Origin: DSNY01 sp964539745
GTDB lineage: Bacteria; Pseudomonadota; Gammaproteobacteria; Burkholderiales; Burkholderiaceae_F
Length of the DNA: 62,575 bases
Direction of reading: 5' to 3'
NCBI GenBank assembly: GCA_964539745.1
Contig: CAZIJU010000010.1
Location: forward strand, 1 to 62,575
Both the position numbers and the translations under genes were made by a program. Every line of letters starts with the position of its first letter. The first letter of the stretch is position 1. The notes below the pieces were generated by a model. It did not search any database and had not been told where the DNA came from. It was given only the letters and a program-made list of their open reading frames with translations. Positions 8,351 through 16,947 of the stretch are shown piece by piece.

Positions 8351-10195
8351 TCACGCGCGCTTGCGCAGCGGAAGCCTGAAGACCTCGGCCCGGTCGGCGA
8401 TCGCTTGCGCGATGAAGCGCGCGGTGATCGGCGTACCGTCGTAGTGCAGCACGGGCACCAGCTTCGCCGGGTCGATGCCCAGTTCGTTGACGAGCAGCGC
8501 GCGCATCTGCGCGTCGCGATTCTGCTCGACGACGAACACGCGTTCGTGCCGCTCGATGAAAGTCCGCACCGAGTCGGCGAACGGGAACGCGCGCAGCCGC
8601 AGCGTGTCGAGGTCGATGCCGCGCGTGCGTAGCGCGGCCACCGCCTCGTCCATCGCCGGACTGGTCGAGCCGAAGTAGATGACGCCTGCGGCGGCGTTGC
8701 GGCCGGCGCGCCGTTCGACGGGCTGCGGAACGAGCTGCTTCGCGGACGCGAATTTGCGCTGCAGCCGCTCCATGTTGTAGACGTAGTCGGGGCCGGCCTC
8801 GGAGTAGCGCGCGTACGCGTCCTTGGTGCTGCCGCGCGTAAAGAAGGCGCCGCGTGTGGGGTGCGTGCCGGGATAGGTCCGATACGCAATGCCGTCGCCG
8901 TCGACGTCCAGATATCGGCCGAAGTCGCGGCCCGACTCGAGTTCTTCGGTGGTCATGACCTTGCCGCGGTCATAGCGGCGCGCGTCGTCCCACGCGAACG
9001 GCGCGGTGAGCCGCTGGTTCATGCCGATGTCCAGGTCCGAGATCACGAACACCGGCGTCTGCAGCCGGTCGGCCAGGTCGAGCGCGGTCGCGGCGAAGTC
9101 GAAGCACTCGTGCGGATCCTCCGGCAGCAGCAACACGTGTTTGGTGTCGCCGTGCGAGGCGTACGCGCAGGCGAGCAGGTCGGACTGCTGCGTACGGGTC
9201 GGCATGCCGGTCGACGGTCCGCCGCGCTGCACGTCGATGATCGTCGCGGGCACCTCCGCGAAGTATGCGAGCCCGATGAACTCGGTCATCAGCGAAATCC
9301 CGGGACCCGAAGTCGCGGTAAACGCCCGCGCGCCGTTCCAGCCGGCGCCGATGACGACGCCGATCGAAGCCAGTTCGTCCTCGGCCTGCACGATCGCGTA
9401 GCGGTTCCTGCCGGTCGCCGGGTCGACCCGGAACTTGGCGCAGTATTTCTGGAACGCCTCGGCGAGCGACGACGACGGCGTGATCGGATACCAGGCGCAC
9501 ACGGTGGCGCCGCCGTACAGGCAGCCCAGGGCCGCCGCGGAGTTGCCGTCGACGAAGATGCGATCGCCGATCAGATCGCGCTGCTCGATCCGCAGTCCGA
9601 GCACATCGTTGAGCTGCTCGCGGCCGTGATGCAGTCCCGTCATGAAGGCGTCCAGATTGGGCTTGATCAACCTGTCCTTGCCTTTGTACTGCTCGCCCAG
9701 GAGTTGTGCGATCACTTCGGGCTCGATGCCCAGCATCGCGGCGAGCACGCCGACGACCATGATGTTCTTCAGGAGTTGCCGCTCGCGCGGGTCGGCGTAC
9801 TTCGCCGCGGCGATTTCGGTGAACGGCACGCCGATCGCGTGCACGTCGGCACGAAACTTCGAGGGCGGTAGCGGTTTGGTACTGTCGTACAGCAGATAGC
9901 CGCCGGGCTCGATTTCGGCGAGGTCCGAATCCCAGGTCTGCGGATTCATCGCCACCATCAGGTCAACGCCGCCGCGCCGGCCGAGCCAGCCGGCCTCGCT
10001 GACGCGCACCTCGTACCAGGTCGGCAGCCCCTGGATGTTCGACGGGAAGATGTTGCGCGGCGATACCGGCACGCCCATCCGCATCACGCTTTTCGCGAAC
10101 AGCTCGTTCGCCGACGCCGATCCCGAGCCGTTGACGTTGGCGAACTTGACGACGAAGTCGTTGACCGCTTCGATCCTGCGCGGACGCCGGGTCAT
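8351..10195 (-). CDS. korA: 2-oxoacid:acceptor oxidoreductase, fused gamma-alpha subunit (KorA-like)
   Basis: 614-aa fusion. Residues about 10-200 form the gamma domain (FANVNGSGSASANELFAKS, then GLPTWYEVRVSEAGWLGR). The rest is the alpha/pyrimidine-binding domain with the signature WYPITPSSSLAE and the GPGISLMTEFIGLAYFAEVP segment. Such gamma-alpha fusions are typical of two-subunit 2-oxoglutarate/2-oxoacid oxidoreductases. The start ATG overlaps the stop of the upstream flavoprotein by 4 bases (ATGA), showing translational coupling. The enzyme is oxygen-sensitive in many organisms; whether this one works oxidatively or reductively cannot be read from sequence. Confidence 0.88.
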   Translation of the reverse strand: MTRRPRRIEAVNDFVVKFANVNGSGSASANELFAKSVMRMGVPVSPRNIFPSNIQGLPTWYEVRVSEAGWLGRRGGVDLMVAMNPQTWDSDLAEIEPGGYLLYDSTKPLPPSKFRADVHAIGVPFTEIAAAKYADPRERQLLKNIMVVGVLAAMLGIEPEVIAQLLGEQYKGKDRLIKPNLDAFMTGLHHGREQLNDVLGLRIEQRDLIGDRIFVDGNSAAALGCLYGGATVCAWYPITPSSSLAEAFQKYCAKFRVDPATGRNRYAIVQAEDELASIGVVIGAGWNGARAFTATSGPGISLMTEFIGLAYFAEVPATIIDVQRGGPSTGMPTRTQQSDLLACAYASHGDTKHVLLLPEDPHECFDFAATALDLADRLQTPVFVISDLDIGMNQRLTAPFAWDDARRYDRGKVMTTEELESGRDFGRYLDVDGDGIAYRTYPGTHPTRGAFFTRGSTKDAYARYSEAGPDYVYNMERLQRKFASAKQLVPQPVERRAGRNAAAGVIYFGSTSPAMDEAVAALRTRGIDLDTLRLRAFPFADSVRTFIERHERVFVVEQNRDAQMRALLVNELGIDPAKLVPVLHYDGTPITARFIAQAIADRAEVFRLPLRKRA

Positions 10196-12015
10196 CAGGC
10201 GGCCCTCCGCTGCGGCGCGCGGCAGCCTTGCCCGGCGTGCGTCATCTCGAGCAGGAACTTCTGCATGTCCCATGCGCCGGTCGGGCAGCGTTCGGCGCAC
10301 AACCCGCAGTGCAGGCAGACATCCTCGTCCTTGATCATCACGCGCCCCGTCTTCAGCGTCGTCGATACGTACAGCGGCTGGTCGAGGTTGCTTGCTTTCG
10401 CGCGCAGCCGCGACCGAACGTCCGGCTCGTCGCCGTTGGCCGTGAAATTGATGCAGTCGGTCGGGCAGATGTCGACGCAGGCGTCGCATTCGATGCAAAG
10501 CTGCGCGGTGAACACGGTCTGCACGTCGCAGTTCAGGCAGCGCTGCGCTTCCTTCCAGGCGGTCGCGGCGTCGAATCCGAGTTCGACCTCGACGCGGACG
10601 TCGCGCAGGGCTTGGTTGACGTCGCGCCACGGCACCTTGTGCCGCGAATCGGGCGCGACCTCGTTGTCGTAGCTCCACTCGTGGATGCCCATTTTCTGCG
10701 ACAGCAGGCTGACGCCCGGCGCCGGGCGATCGCGAATGTTCTCGCCGTGCAGGAACTTGTCGATCGAGATCGCCGCGTCGTGCCCCTGCGCGACGGCCCA
10801 GATGATGTTCTTCGGCCCCAGCGCCGCATCGCCGCCGAAGAAGACCTGCGGCAGCGTCGACTGCAGCGTGACCGGGTCGAGTACCGGCATGCCGTCGGTG
10901 CCGAAGTCGATGCCGATCGACCGCTCGATCCACGGGAATGCATTCTCCTGGCCGATCGCGACCAGCACCTCGTCGCATTCGTAGGTCTCGTCGGCTTCGC
11001 CGGTCGGCACGAGCTGCCTGCGGCCGCGTTCGTCGCGAATGGCGCGAACCCGTTCGAAGCGCATGCCGGTGAGGCGTCCGCGATCGTGCAGGAACGCCTT
11101 CGGCACGCGGTAGTCGAGGATCGGGATGCCTTCGTGCATCGCGTCCTCCTTCTCCCACGGCGACGCCTTCATCTCGTCGAAGCCCGAGCGCACGATGACC
11201 TTGACGTCCTCGCCGCCGAGCCGCTTGGCCGTTCGGCAGCAGTCCATCGCGGTATTGCCGCCGCCCAGCACGATCACGCGTTTGCCGATGCGCGTCGTGT
11301 GGCCGAACGAGACGGACGCCAGCCAGTCGATGCCGATGTGGATGTGCTCCGCCGCTTCGGTGCGGCCCGCGATCTGCAAGTCGCGGCCGCGCGGCGCTCC
11401 GGAGCCGACGAACACCGCGTCGTAACCTTCGTCGAGCAGCCGCGCCATCGAATCGATGCGTACGCCTCCCCGGAAGTCGACGCCGAGATCCAGGATGTAG
11501 CCGGTCTCCTCGTCGATCACCTCCTCGGGCAGGCGAAAACGCGGGATCTGCGAGCGGATCATCCCGCCGGCCCGCGCATCCTGGTCGAAGACCGTGACGC
11601 GATATCCGAGCGGCGCCAGGTCGCGCGCAACGGTCAGCGACGCCGGGCCGGCGCCGACGCAGGCCACACGCCGGCCGTTGCTGCGCCTGGCGCGCTTCGG
11701 CAGGCGGCCGCGGATGTCGCCCTTGAGGTCGGCAGCGACGCGCTTGAGCCGGCAGATCGCCACCGGTTCGGGGCGCGGCATCTGCTGCGCCTCGACGCGA
11801 CCGCGCCGGCATGCCGGTTCGCACGGCCGATCGCACGTTCGGCCGAGGATCCCGGGGAAAACGTTGGACTTCCAGTTGACCAGATACGCGTCGGCGTAGC
11901 GGCCGGCGGCGATCAGCCGGATGTATTCGGGCACCGGCGTATGCGCCGGACACGCCCACTGGCAGTCGACGACCCGATGGAAGTAATCGGGGTCGCGGAT
12001 ATCGGTGGGCTGCAA
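10195..12015 (-). CDS. GltD-like FAD/NAD(P) oxidoreductase with C-terminal ferredoxin domains (KOR-associated)
   Basis: 606-aa flavoprotein resembling the glutamate synthase small subunit. An N-terminal Fe-S region has CQWACPAH and CDRPCEPACRRG. An FAD Rossmann motif VACVGAGPASLTVARD follows near residue 115, then a second nucleotide-binding motif VIVLGGGNTAMDCCR. Two 4Fe-4S motifs close the protein: CIECDACVDICPTDC and CLHCGLCAERCP. I place the start at a TTG (12013-12015) because AAGGAGG sits just upstream and the protein then begins LQPTDIRDPDYFHRV; no better ATG exists. The gene heads the kor cluster, overlapping korA by 4 bases. Most likely it moves electrons between reduced ferredoxin centres and NAD(P). 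This role is inferred from domains and context. Confidence 0.85.
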   Translation of the reverse strand: MQPTDIRDPDYFHRVVDCQWACPAHTPVPEYIRLIAAGRYADAYLVNWKSNVFPGILGRTCDRPCEPACRRGRVEAQQMPRPEPVAICRLKRVAADLKGDIRGRLPKRARRSNGRRVACVGAGPASLTVARDLAPLGYRVTVFDQDARAGGMIRSQIPRFRLPEEVIDEETGYILDLGVDFRGGVRIDSMARLLDEGYDAVFVGSGAPRGRDLQIAGRTEAAEHIHIGIDWLASVSFGHTTRIGKRVIVLGGGNTAMDCCRTAKRLGGEDVKVIVRSGFDEMKASPWEKEDAMHEGIPILDYRVPKAFLHDRGRLTGMRFERVRAIRDERGRRQLVPTGEADETYECDEVLVAIGQENAFPWIERSIGIDFGTDGMPVLDPVTLQSTLPQVFFGGDAALGPKNIIWAVAQGHDAAISIDKFLHGENIRDRPAPGVSLLSQKMGIHEWSYDNEVAPDSRHKVPWRDVNQALRDVRVEVELGFDAATAWKEAQRCLNCDVQTVFTAQLCIECDACVDICPTDCINFTANGDEPDVRSRLRAKASNLDQPLYVSTTLKTGRVMIKDEDVCLHCGLCAERCPTGAWDMQKFLLEMTHAGQGCRAPQRRAA

Positions 12016-12360
12016 CGTGGTCCTCCTTCCAGCCTTCCTGCCGCGTGCGCCGCGCGTGTCCGTTCGACCGCGTGCGCTGTTTGTTGTGGACGCGAGTCTA
12101 CGCCTCGGAACGGTGCTGGGTTTGCGCAGTGCGCAAGCGCCGCGGGCGATCGCAGCGGCCGAGCAGCGCCGCCTCCGGCGCGGGATCGATGAACATCCGC
12201 GGTGGTACGATCGCGGCTCGCTGCGCGGGCCCCCTTGACCGCGCGGCGAAGGCCCGATGCGTGGCGCTGGAATCCGGCGCCGCGGTCGCCGGATGCGCGG
12301 TGACGTTCGCCCGCGTCCGGACCTCTTTGACGAGAAGCTCGTTTCGAAAGGTGCAGCGCG
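12016..12360. other. Divergent control region between the kor cluster and odhA
   Basis: 345 bp separating a minus-strand operon and a plus-strand operon for the same metabolic step. It holds a 15-bp palindrome (12122-12136, listed separately) and a -10-like TACGAT at 12206-12211 on the plus strand without a good -35. A -10-like TAGACT can also be read on the minus strand near 12095-12100. No convincing small gene is present. Confidence 0.55.
12122..12136. promoter_or_regulatory. Perfect palindrome, candidate operator between kor and odhA
   Basis: TTGCGCA-G-TGCGCAA is a perfect 7-bp inverted repeat around one central base. It lies about 107 nt upstream of the kor start codon and 225 nt upstream of odhA, the kind of position used by a dimeric regulator acting on one or both operons. 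The cognate factor is not known to me. Chance palindromes of this size occur occasionally in GC-rich DNA, so confidence is limited. Confidence 0.4.
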
Positions 12361-15216
12361 ATGATGCGACAGTTCCAGGTCAACTCGTACCTGTTCGGCG
12401 GCAATGCGCCGTATGTCGAGGAGCTCTACGAGCGCTACCTCGACAACCCGGGATCGGTGCCCGAGAAGTGGCGCGCGTACTTCGACCAGATGCAGCTCGT
12501 GCCGGCGGCCGACGGCTCGCCCGCCACGCCCGACGTCGCGCACGCGCCGATCGTCGAGTCCTTCGCGCTGCGCGCCAAGGAAGGCAGGCTGCGGCCGACG
12601 GTCGCGCCGACCGACCTGTCGGTCGCGCGCAAGCAGGTCCACGTCCAGTCGATCATCGCCGCGTACCGCTTCCTCGGCTCGCGCTGGGCGGATCTCGATC
12701 CGCTCAAGCGCCAGGAGCGCCCGCACATTCCCGAACTGGAGCCGGCGTTCTACGACCTGACCGAAGCCGACATGGACATCGTGTTCTCGGCGACGAACAC
12801 GTATTTCGGCCAGGAGCAGATGACGCTGCGCGAGATCGTCAAGGCGCTGCGCCAGACCTACTGCGGAACGATCGGCGCCGAGTACATGTACATCTCGGAC
12901 CCGGCGGAAAAGCGCTGGTGGCAGCAGAAGCTCGAATCGATCCGCTCGACGCCGAACTTCGACGCGGCGAAGAAGCGCCACATCCTCGAGCGGCTGACCG
13001 CCGCCGAAGGACTTGAACGCTTTCTGCACACGAAGTACGTCGGCCAGAAGCGCTTCTCGCTCGAAGGCGCCGAAAGCTTCATCGCGGCGATGGACGAGCT
13101 GATCCAGCGCGCCGGCGAACGCGGTGTCGAGGAGATCGTCATCGGCATGGCGCATCGCGGCCGGCTGAACGTGCTGGTCAACACGCTCGGCAAGATGCCG
13201 AAGGAGCTGTTCGCCGAGTTCGAGGGGAAGCATCCGTCCGATCTGCCGGCCGGCGACGTCAAGTACCACATGGGGTTCTCCAGCGACGTGTCCACGCCCG
13301 GCGGCCCGGTGCACCTGTCGCTCGCGTTCAACCCCTCGCACCTGGAGATCGTCAATCCGGTCGTCGAGGGTTCGGTGCGCGCGCGCCAGGAGCGCAGGGG
13401 CGACTCGAAGCGCGAGAAGGTGCTGCCCGTGCTGGTGCACGGCGACGCGGCGTTCGCCGGACAGGGCGTCGTGATGGAGACGCTGAATCTCGCGCAGACG
13501 CGCGGCTACAAGACCGGCGGCACGGTGCACATCGTCATCAACAACCAGATCGGTTTCACGACCTCCGATCCGCGCGATACGCGCTCGACGATCTACTGCA
13601 CCGATGTCGTCAAGATGATCGAGGCGCCGGTGCTGCACGTCAACGGCGACGACCCCGAAGCGGTCGTGCTGTGCGCGCAACTGGCGATGGAGTACCGGCA
13701 GGAGTTCAAGAAAGACGTCGTCATCGACATCGTCTGCTTCCGCCGCCTCGGCCACAACGAGCAGGACACGCCGGCGGTCACGCAGCCGCTGATGTACAAG
13801 AAGATCGGCCAGCATCCGGGCACGCGCAAGCTGTACGCGGACAAGCTCGTGACGCAGGGCACGCTCGCGCCGGATGAGCCCGACCAGATGGCCAAGGCGT
13901 ACCGCCAGGCGATGGACGAAGGGCGCCATACGGCCGATCCGGTCCTGACCAACTACAAGAGCAAGTACGCCGTCGACTGGGCGCCTTTCCTGAACCGCAA
14001 ATGGACCGATCACGCCGACACGGCCGTGCCGATGGCCGAGCTGAAACGGCTTGCGGAACGGATCACGACGGTGCCGTCGAACTTCAAGCTGCATCCGCTG
14101 GTCGAGAAGGTGCTTGCCGACCGGCGTGCGATGGGCGAGGGCAAGATGCCGCTCGACTGGGGCATGGCCGAACACCTCGCGTTCGCTTCACTGGTGGCCA
14201 GCGGCTACCCCGTGCGGATCAGCGGCCAGGATTCGGGCCGCGGCACGTTCTCGCACCGGCACGCCGTGCTGCATGACCAGAACCGCGAGCGGTGGGATGC
14301 GGGCGTCTACATTCCGCTGCAGAACGTCACCGAAAAGCAGGCGCCCTTCCTGGTGATCGATTCGGTGCTGTCCGAGGAGGCGGTGCTCGCCTTCGAGTAC
14401 GGCTACTCGACGGCCGAGCCGAACGCGCTGGTGATCTGGGAGGCGCAGTTCGGCGACTTCGCCAACGGCGCGCAGGTCGTCATCGACCAGTTCATCTCGT
14501 CGGGCGAGGTGAAGTGGGGCCGGCAGTCGGGACTGACGCTGATGCTGCCGCACGGCTACGAAGGCCAGGGCCCCGAGCACTCGTCGGCGCGTCCCGAGCG
14601 CTTCCTGCAGCTCGCGGCCGACAACAACATGCAGGTCACGCAGCCGACGACCGCGGCACAAATCTTCCACCTGTTGCGGCGACAGATGATCCGGCCGTTC
14701 CGCAAGCCGCTGGTCATCCTGTCGCCCAAGTCGCTGTTGCGGCACAAGGATGCCGCTTCGGAGCTGACTGAACTGGCGCGCGGCGAGTTTCAGACGGTCA
14801 TCGGCGAAACGGCGGAGCTGGACGCCGCGAAGGTCAGGCGCGTGATCGTCTGCTCGGGTAAGGTCTACTATGACCTCGTCGCTGCGCGCGCCGAGCGCAA
14901 GGCCGACGACGTCGCGGTGATCCGCATCGAGCAGCTCTACCCGTTCCCGCACAAGGCGCTCGCCGCCGAGCTGCATAAGTATCCGAACGCGACCGACGTG
15001 ATCTGGTGCCAGGACGAGCCGCAGAACCAGGGCGCGTGGTTCTATGCGCAGCACCACCTGCTCGAGAACATGCGCGACGGCCAGAAGCTCGGCTACGCGG
15101 GGCGCGCGGCGTCGGCTTCGCCCGCGGTCGGTTACTACGCCAAGCACGTCGAGCAGCAGAAGGCGCTGATCGACGCGGCGTTCGCCAAGCTCAAGGGCAT
15201 CGTCCTGAACAAATAG
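12361..15216 (+). CDS. odhA: 2-oxoglutarate dehydrogenase E1 component
   Basis: TPP-dependent decarboxylase (951 aa) of the 2-oxoglutarate dehydrogenase complex, making succinyl groups for E2. The N-terminus (SYLFGGNAPYVEELYERYL) is the E2-binding region typical of OdhA/SucA. GMAHRGRLNVLVNTLGK near residue 262, GDAAFAGQGVVMETLNLAQ near 361 and NNQIGFTT near 396 are TPP/Mg and active-site motifs. The start is ATGATG; either ATG may be used, with GAAAGG about 11 nt upstream. First gene of the odhA-odhB-(PspC)-odhL run. Confidence 0.97.
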   Translation: MMRQFQVNSYLFGGNAPYVEELYERYLDNPGSVPEKWRAYFDQMQLVPAADGSPATPDVAHAPIVESFALRAKEGRLRPTVAPTDLSVARKQVHVQSIIAAYRFLGSRWADLDPLKRQERPHIPELEPAFYDLTEADMDIVFSATNTYFGQEQMTLREIVKALRQTYCGTIGAEYMYISDPAEKRWWQQKLESIRSTPNFDAAKKRHILERLTAAEGLERFLHTKYVGQKRFSLEGAESFIAAMDELIQRAGERGVEEIVIGMAHRGRLNVLVNTLGKMPKELFAEFEGKHPSDLPAGDVKYHMGFSSDVSTPGGPVHLSLAFNPSHLEIVNPVVEGSVRARQERRGDSKREKVLPVLVHGDAAFAGQGVVMETLNLAQTRGYKTGGTVHIVINNQIGFTTSDPRDTRSTIYCTDVVKMIEAPVLHVNGDDPEAVVLCAQLAMEYRQEFKKDVVIDIVCFRRLGHNEQDTPAVTQPLMYKKIGQHPGTRKLYADKLVTQGTLAPDEPDQMAKAYRQAMDEGRHTADPVLTNYKSKYAVDWAPFLNRKWTDHADTAVPMAELKRLAERITTVPSNFKLHPLVEKVLADRRAMGEGKMPLDWGMAEHLAFASLVASGYPVRISGQDSGRGTFSHRHAVLHDQNRERWDAGVYIPLQNVTEKQAPFLVIDSVLSEEAVLAFEYGYSTAEPNALVIWEAQFGDFANGAQVVIDQFISSGEVKWGRQSGLTLMLPHGYEGQGPEHSSARPERFLQLAADNNMQVTQPTTAAQIFHLLRRQMIRPFRKPLVILSPKSLLRHKDAASELTELARGEFQTVIGETAELDAAKVRRVIVCSGKVYYDLVAARAERKADDVAVIRIEQLYPFPHKALAAELHKYPNATDVIWCQDEPQNQGAWFYAQHHLLENMRDGQKLGYAGRAASASPAVGYYAKHVEQQKALIDAAFAKLKGIVLNK

Positions 15217-15345
15217 CCGCCGACCGGACGCAAGGCGCCGGTCGCGGCTGCCCGCGTCGAGCCGACGCCGCTCGACGCGGGCGTGGCGGCGGTGCCACGC
15301 GACGCAACCGCGCGCGGCCCATCCCAATTCGAACGGAACAAGACA

Positions 15346-16593
15346 ATGGCCATCGTTGAAGTCAAAGTCCCGCAGCTGTCGGAATCGGTTGCGGAAGCCA
15401 CCTTGCTGCAGTGGAAGAAGAAACCCGGCGACCCGGTTGCGGTCGACGAGGTGCTGATCGAAGTCGAGACCGACAAGGTTGTCCTCGAAGTCCCGGCGCC
15501 AGCCGCCGGCGTACTGGCGTCGATCGTCAAGCCCGACGGCAGCACGGTCGTCGCGGGCGAGAAGATCGCGACGATCGACACCGCGGGTGTCACCGCGGCC
15601 GCCGCTCCTCCGCCGGCGCCCGCCGCCCAAACGGCGCCCGCCGCGGCGCCGGCCGGCGCAAAAGCACCGGTGGCGATGCCGGCCGCGGCCAAGATGATGG
15701 CCGACGCCGGCATTTCGGCCGCGCAGGTGACCGGTACCGGCAAGGACGGGCGCATTCTGAAGAGCGACGTCATCGCAGCCAAGGAAGCCGCCGCGCGCGC
15801 GCCTGTGCCCGCGCCGGCCCCCGCGGCGCCGCCGACCGCAAGGCCCGCACTGCCCGAGGTCAGGGCACCCGTCGACCTGTCAGTTCTTGCCAATCGCCCC
15901 GAGCAGCGCGTGCCGATGTCGCGTTTGCGCCAGCGCATCGCGGAGCGGCTGGTGCAGTCGCAATCGACCGCGGCGATCTTGACCACGTTCAACGAAGTGA
16001 ACATGCAGCCCGTGATGGAGCTGCGCAACCGTTACAAGGACCGCTTCGAGAAGGAGCACGGCGTCAAGCTCGGTTTTATGTCCTTCTTCGTCAAGGCCGC
16101 CATCGCCGCGCTGAAGAAGTTTCCGATCGTCAACGCGTCGGTCGACGGCACCGACATCGTTTACCACGGCTACTTCGACATCGGCATCGCGGTCGGGTCT
16201 CCGCGCGGGCTCGTCGTGCCGATCCTGCGCGACGCGGACCAGATGAGCTTTGCGGACATCGAGAAGAAGATCGCCGACTTCGGCAAGCGCGCCGCCGACG
16301 GCAAGCTCGGCATCGAAGAACTCACCGGCGGCACCTTCTCGATTTCCAATGGCGGGGTGTTCGGCTCGATGCTGTCGACACCGATCATCAATCCGCCGCA
16401 GAGCGCGATCCTCGGCATCCACGCGACCAAGGAGCGGCCGGTCGTCGAAAACGGCCAGATCGTGATCCGCCCGATCAACTATCTCGCGCTGTCGTACGAC
16501 CACCGGATCATCGACGGCCGCGAAGCGGTGCTGTCGCTGGTCGCGATGAAAGAGGCGCTCGAGGATCCGGCGCGGCTGCTGCTCGAACTCTGA
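15346..16593 (+). CDS. odhB: Dihydrolipoyllysine-residue succinyltransferase (E2)
   Basis: 415-aa core of the 2-oxoglutarate dehydrogenase complex. One lipoyl domain (residues 1-80) has the lipoylated Lys in ETDKVVLEVPAP. An Ala/Pro linker follows, then the E3-binding domain AKMMADAGISAAQVTGTGKDGRILK near 120-150, a second linker, and the acyltransferase domain. The catalytic motif SYDHRIIDGREAV is near the C-terminus. It starts 129 bp after odhA. Confidence 0.97.
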   Translation: MAIVEVKVPQLSESVAEATLLQWKKKPGDPVAVDEVLIEVETDKVVLEVPAPAAGVLASIVKPDGSTVVAGEKIATIDTAGVTAAAAPPPAPAAQTAPAAAPAGAKAPVAMPAAAKMMADAGISAAQVTGTGKDGRILKSDVIAAKEAAARAPVPAPAPAAPPTARPALPEVRAPVDLSVLANRPEQRVPMSRLRQRIAERLVQSQSTAAILTTFNEVNMQPVMELRNRYKDRFEKEHGVKLGFMSFFVKAAIAALKKFPIVNASVDGTDIVYHGYFDIGIAVGSPRGLVVPILRDADQMSFADIEKKIADFGKRAADGKLGIEELTGGTFSISNGGVFGSMLSTPIINPPQSAILGIHATKERPVVENGQIVIRPINYLALSYDHRIIDGREAVLSLVAMKEALEDPARLLLEL

Positions 16594-16606
16594 CCGGGAT
16601 TTGGCG

Positions 16607-16934
16607 ATGGGCGCGGCCGACGAAGTCGCCAAGCCGCCCGCGTTGCGGGCCAAGGGCGCGATCACGCACGCGGAGTTCGAACAGGCCAAGGCGCGGCTGC
16701 TCGCGCAACCGGCCGGCGGCGCGCTGTCGATCAACCGGCTGCGGCTCGCGGATCGCGACAGGTGGATCGCCGGTGTGTGCGGCGGTATCGGCGCGGCGGC
16801 CGGCGTCGAGCCATGGATCTGGCGGCTCGTGTTCGTGCTCGGCCTGCCGTTCGGCGGCTTCACGCTGCTGCTTTTATCTGCTGCTTTGGATCTTCGTGCC
16901 GCGCGAAGGCGCACAGGCCGGCGCGGCTGAATAG
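16607..16934 (+). pseudogene. PspC-domain membrane protein gene disrupted by a one-base frameshift
   Basis: The first frame from ATG 16607 encodes an N-terminal SHOCT-like segment (KGAITHAEFEQAKARLL) and then a PspC signature (DRWIAGVCGGIGAAAGVEPW, a membrane helix, GGFTLLL). It then runs into an unrelated tail ending at 16930. The expected PspC ending YLLLWIFVPREG continues perfectly in another frame to a TAG at 16932-16934. Removing one T from the TTTT run at 16872-16875 joins the two halves. So either the gene is broken, or the reference has a homopolymer error, or slippage is used. The gene sits 13 bp after odhB and 13 bp before odhL. Confidence 0.75.
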
Positions 16935-16947
16935 GAAACGACCCACC

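Noticed and set aside
8351..11959. 1202-codon minus-strand frame suggesting a KorA fusion
   Set aside because: The part upstream of ATG 10195 is the wrong frame of the adjacent flavoprotein gene; the real junction is an ATGA overlap.
10195..14175. Very long minus-strand open frame (over 1300 codons) spanning the kor flavoprotein and odhA
   Set aside because: Only the part from TTG 12015 downstream has a conserved protein; the rest is antisense to odhA and is open because of high GC content.
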